From Anaeromyces robustus (lineage: Eukaryota > Neocallimastigomycota > Neocallimastigomycetes > Neocallimastigales > Neocallimastigaceae): a stretch of DNA of 27,500 nucleotides. Position numbers and translations under genes: made by a program. The stretch is taken from NCBI GenBank assembly GCA_002104895.1, contig MCFG01000004.1:42501-70000 (forward strand), written 5' to 3'. Below the pieces are notes generated by a model that was not told where the DNA came from, ran no database searches, and was given only the letters and a program-made list of their open reading frames with translations. Positions 22,549-27,500 of the stretch are shown here, in pieces; positions within the stretch are counted from its first letter, which is position 1; each line of letters begins with the position of its first letter.

Positions 22549-22659
22549 TTTATAATAATTAATATTTATTTATCAATGTATAAAATATTTATTAATATTT
22601 ATATACATTATTAATCTTTATTTTTAATATTTCCTCTTTAATTAAATTATTAACAAATT

Positions 22660-23230
22660 GAAGATGTATTTTATATTAGTTATTATTGTAAAAGAAAATA
22701 ATATATGTGTTCCAATGAATTATGAATATAAAGATTATTTTATTGAAATACCAGATAAAAATAATAAAGATAACAAAATATATTGCTTATACTTGTACTT
22801 ATGATAAGATTAGTATTGTATGTAATAAAAATAATTGTACTCTTGTTAAATGTAATAATGTTTACATTGTTTATCTGATAAAATGTTTTAATAATAATTG
22901 CGTTTTTAATAATGAAATTCCAATATTCATTGTGATGATAGTTATATGGGTAAAGGAAAATCTTAGTTTTACATGTATCTTAATAATATAAGATTTTTCA
23001 TACATTACAAACTCTAGAGGAACATTTCATCTTTAGTTTTACATGTTAAGAAAATGTTCAGAGTTTACAATGATGATAAATGTATTATACATTTCAAATA
23101 TCCTGATAACGATGATAAAATTACAGGAGAAATGATAAATGATAGTTTATTACGTGGACTTGTATTTTTGCTTTTAGCTATAATTGTTATATGTTGTAGT
23201 TATTATATTAAAAAAATATATTTATATTAA
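22660..23230 (+). pseudogene. Decayed gene for a cysteine-rich, single-pass membrane protein
   Basis: Plus-strand coding remnants occur in changing frames. First piece (from 22664): ENNICVPMNYEYKDYFIEIP. After a frame change near 22750: YIAYTCTYDKISIVC (about 22780-22824). A further slip around 22860-22890 reveals HCLSDK beside CFNNNCVFNNEIPI. Then, in another frame (22926-22965), HCDDSYMGKGKS. After a gap, RVYNDDKCIIHFKYPDND (23061-23113), then a hydrophobic segment GLVFLLLAIIVICCSYYI (about 23159-23212) with a short basic tail and stop. The Cys pattern (C-x5-C-x5-C form) and terminal membrane span resemble small Cys-rich secreted or membrane proteins abundant in anaerobic gut fungi; that link is a recollection, not a match. 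At least three frame changes mean it is not functional. Confidence 0.6.
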
Positions 23231-23619
23231 CCTATATTGTATATTACATTAATAAATTAAATAAAAAGCTTCTGCCAATCTATATAAAAAAATATTAAAA
23301 TAATATTTGATATTATATATTTAAATTTTAAAGTATTTTATTTATATTAATATATTCTAATAATATAGTCCACACCAGCTCTAAAGAATATAATAAAATG
23401 ATAATTAAATAAAATAATATATTTATATTCACATAAATGGCATTCAATTATGTATCATATGAATTTTATTAAATAATAATAAAGATAATAATTTATATAT
23501 CCATTATTAATATATGTTTTAGCATATTTTATATATAATTAAATAATAATATGATATTAAAAAAAAAGTAATAATATAAAAAAAATAATTAATTAATGTA
23601 TCATCAATTTTAATTTAAA

Positions 23620-24053
23620 ATGAAAAATTTTACTTTCTTATTCGTTTTATTATATTAACTTCATCTTATGCTAATTCTATTATTTTGCCAATTATTTTAA
23701 AAATATATTATTATGAATATTAGCTAAAGAATATTTTGAAGAAACCGAAAAATACAAATATAATAATAAAAATATATTTATAATAACTTTATATAGATAT
23801 AAGTAGTTATGCTCAAATTTTACTCTGGTTAAAGTAACTAGTTAAAGAGGTTCATTAGATACGTAAATATAAAAATATATTAGTTATTAAATTGACATTC
23901 TTAAGGATGTTAACATTGACTAATATAGAATTTAAGAAAACTTATTAAGATTTAAATGTAAAAAATGTAATTTCTACATTAGAATTTGATAAATAAAAAT
24001 CTGAACATACTGCAAATAATACTTTATTAATAGAAATATTTATAGATTAGTTT
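23620..24053 (+). pseudogene. Decayed gene with signal-peptide-like start, unknown function
   Basis: An ATG at 23620 opens MKNFTFLFVLL. After one frame slip it continues ILTSSYANSIILPI, which together looks like a secretory signal peptide. Further right are coding-like pieces: LAKEYFEETEKYKYNNKNIF (23720-23779), and EFKKTY and DLNVKNVISTLEFDK (about 23930-23995) separated by single stop codons, ending LLIEIFID before a stop at about 24050. Amino-acid composition of the pieces (Glu, Lys, Asp, Thr mixed) is more protein-like than random translation of this DNA. I do not recognise the family; a secreted or surface protein of an expanded gut-fungal family is a guess. It sits just downstream of the other remnant, so the two may represent a dying gene cluster. 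Confidence 0.4.
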
Positions 24054-24199
24054 TTATTATTATTATTGTTATTATTATTATATATTTAATAGATTAAATA
24101 AATATATTATTAATATCAATCAAACTTGAATAAATATATATATATTATAAAAAATACAATAAATATAAAAATTAATAAATATAAAATAAAATACTTTAA

Positions 24200-24600
24200 A
24201 ATTTAAAAAAAAATATAAAAATAAAACAAAAAAAAAAAACAAAAAAAAATTAAAATTAAAATTTAAAAGAAAAAATATAAAATAAAACAAAAAAAAAAAA
24301 AAATAAAGTTTTTAAAAAAACTAAATTATTCTTTATTTATTTTAAGAAAAAAAGAACTTTCTTTAATTATAAAATAATGAGTAAGATATTAAATTTTATT
24401 TTTTATATTTATATTAACATATTTTTTTTATTATTATTATATTTTTGTTTTATTATATCTAATATATATATTTAAATTATTAAATAATAAAAAATAAATA
24501 ATAAAATATAATATATATATATATTTTATATATTAATTACGTTTCTTTTTAAAAAATAAAAAAGAAACCATATAAACAAAAGAAAAATAAAAGCTTGTAC
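24200..24600. other. A-rich spacer
   Basis: Poly(A)-rich stretch (24203-24305), then ordinary A/T DNA with (TA)n near 24511-24522. No gene seen. Confidence 0.6.
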
Positions 24601-24654
24601 TTAATCAATTATATTTGAAAATTCAATAACTTTAATATTTAAGTATATATATTT

Positions 24655-25250
24655 ATTTAAAAGAATCCAAATTTTTTAAATATTTCTTTGACATGATTAC
24701 TATATTCCAATCCATAATTATTAATAATAAAAGAATTATTGATATTGATATATTAATATCATCAATAATTTCAATTTGCTTTTGGTAATAATAATTATCT
24801 ATATTTTAGTAGTTACATTGGTTTAATTATTTTCATTTTTCTATAATACAATTTTTATGTTGATGGTATAATTGACATACTTTTTCATATTCAGATAATG
24901 ATAAGCTAAAAAAAATATTCAATGAAAAAGTCAAAATTAAACATAAAAATATGTTTTCATCAAATCTAAGATTTGTAATATTTATTATCTTTATTTCATA
25001 AACTTTTAAATTATCATAATAAGATGATTTTCCATCTGTAATAATGACCCCATTATTTAAAATTTATTTAATATCATTATCTTAAGTCATAAAAATTGCA
25101 AATCGGCTAAGTTGTAACATTTGATAATTTTTTTTAGCTATTTTATTGTTAAGACCTTAAGAGTTCATATTATGTAGAATTTTTACCCGATTTAAATATC
25201 AATTATTTTTCAAATCTTCCTTGTAATAAATTAATAATAAAATACAATAT
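24655..25250 (-). pseudogene. Decayed protein-coding remnant, minus strand, unrecognised
   Basis: Minus-strand translation gives protein-like pieces broken by stops and frame changes: IAKKNYQMLQLSRFAIF (about 25140-25090), NNGVIITDGKSSYYDN then LKVYEIKIINITNLRFDENI (about 25065-24955), LSLSEYEKVCQLYHQHKNC (about 24905-24850), QIEIIDDINISISIIL, and finally NYGLEYSNHVKEIFKKFGFF ending near 24663. A good intron-acceptor context (poly(T) then AG at about 24906) precedes LSLSEYEK, suggesting the ancestor was spliced. No motif identifies the family. The alternative is that these pieces are chance translations, but their mixed composition argues for an eroded gene. Confidence 0.35.
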
Positions 25251-25269
25251 AATAATCATTCTTAATAAA

Positions 25270-27500
<2,231 letters not shown>

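Noticed and set aside
23720-24053. Use of a non-standard genetic code (TAA/TAG read as amino acids), as in some rumen ciliates
   Set aside because: The three intact genes use TAA as a stop at the expected protein ends and contain no in-frame TAA or TAG; the internal stops here come with frame slips, so decay is the simpler reading.

Overview
This window reads as nuclear DNA of a fungus with an extremely A+T-rich genome. The best fit is an anaerobic gut fungus (Neocallimastigomycota, such as Neocallimastix, Piromyces or Anaeromyces). Reasons: a fungus-specific chitin synthase export chaperone (Chs7) is present; genes are split by short GT..AG introns; intergenic DNA is almost pure A/T with long (TTTA)n, (ATT)n and poly(T) arrays; and coding sequence carries long Asn runs. 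Dictyostelium looks similar in composition but lacks Chs7. Rumen ciliates are excluded by the fungal gene and by normal use of TAA as stop. The genus is an inference.

Only three intact genes are seen, all on the minus strand. From left to right they are: a two-exon Ser/Thr protein kinase of about 968 residues (2690-5889) with a huge Asn-rich N-terminal half and large low-complexity insertions inside the kinase domain; a six-exon CHS7-type ER chaperone of 309 residues (12644-14448); and a four-exon gene for 60S ribosomal protein eL20 of 172 residues (21183-22193), whose first coding exon is only the ATG. The exon structures were worked out by hand from splice signals, reading frame and remembered family sequences. 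They close perfectly in frame for CHS7 and eL20.

The other clear element is a 5'-truncated LINE (non-LTR retrotransposon) on the minus strand at 19240-20136. It carries a C-terminal RT zinc knuckle, a 3' UTR with AATAAA, a 28-base poly(A) tail and a 12-bp target-site duplication. The right end, about 22660-25270, holds eroded gene remnants: a cysteine-rich single-pass membrane protein, a signal-peptide protein, and an unrecognised minus-strand gene.

The rest (1-2689, 5890-12643, 14449-19227, 20149-21182, about 25270-27500) is gene-free A/T DNA rich in microsatellites and small tandem duplications, the largest being an (AAAAT)n array of about 46 copies. The three genes are housekeeping or signalling functions with no operon-like link. 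I saw no CRISPR array, tRNA, rRNA, defence system or other unusual multi-gene system. The most useful second looks are the atypical kinase, the well-preserved LINE insertion and the decayed lineage-type genes on the right.
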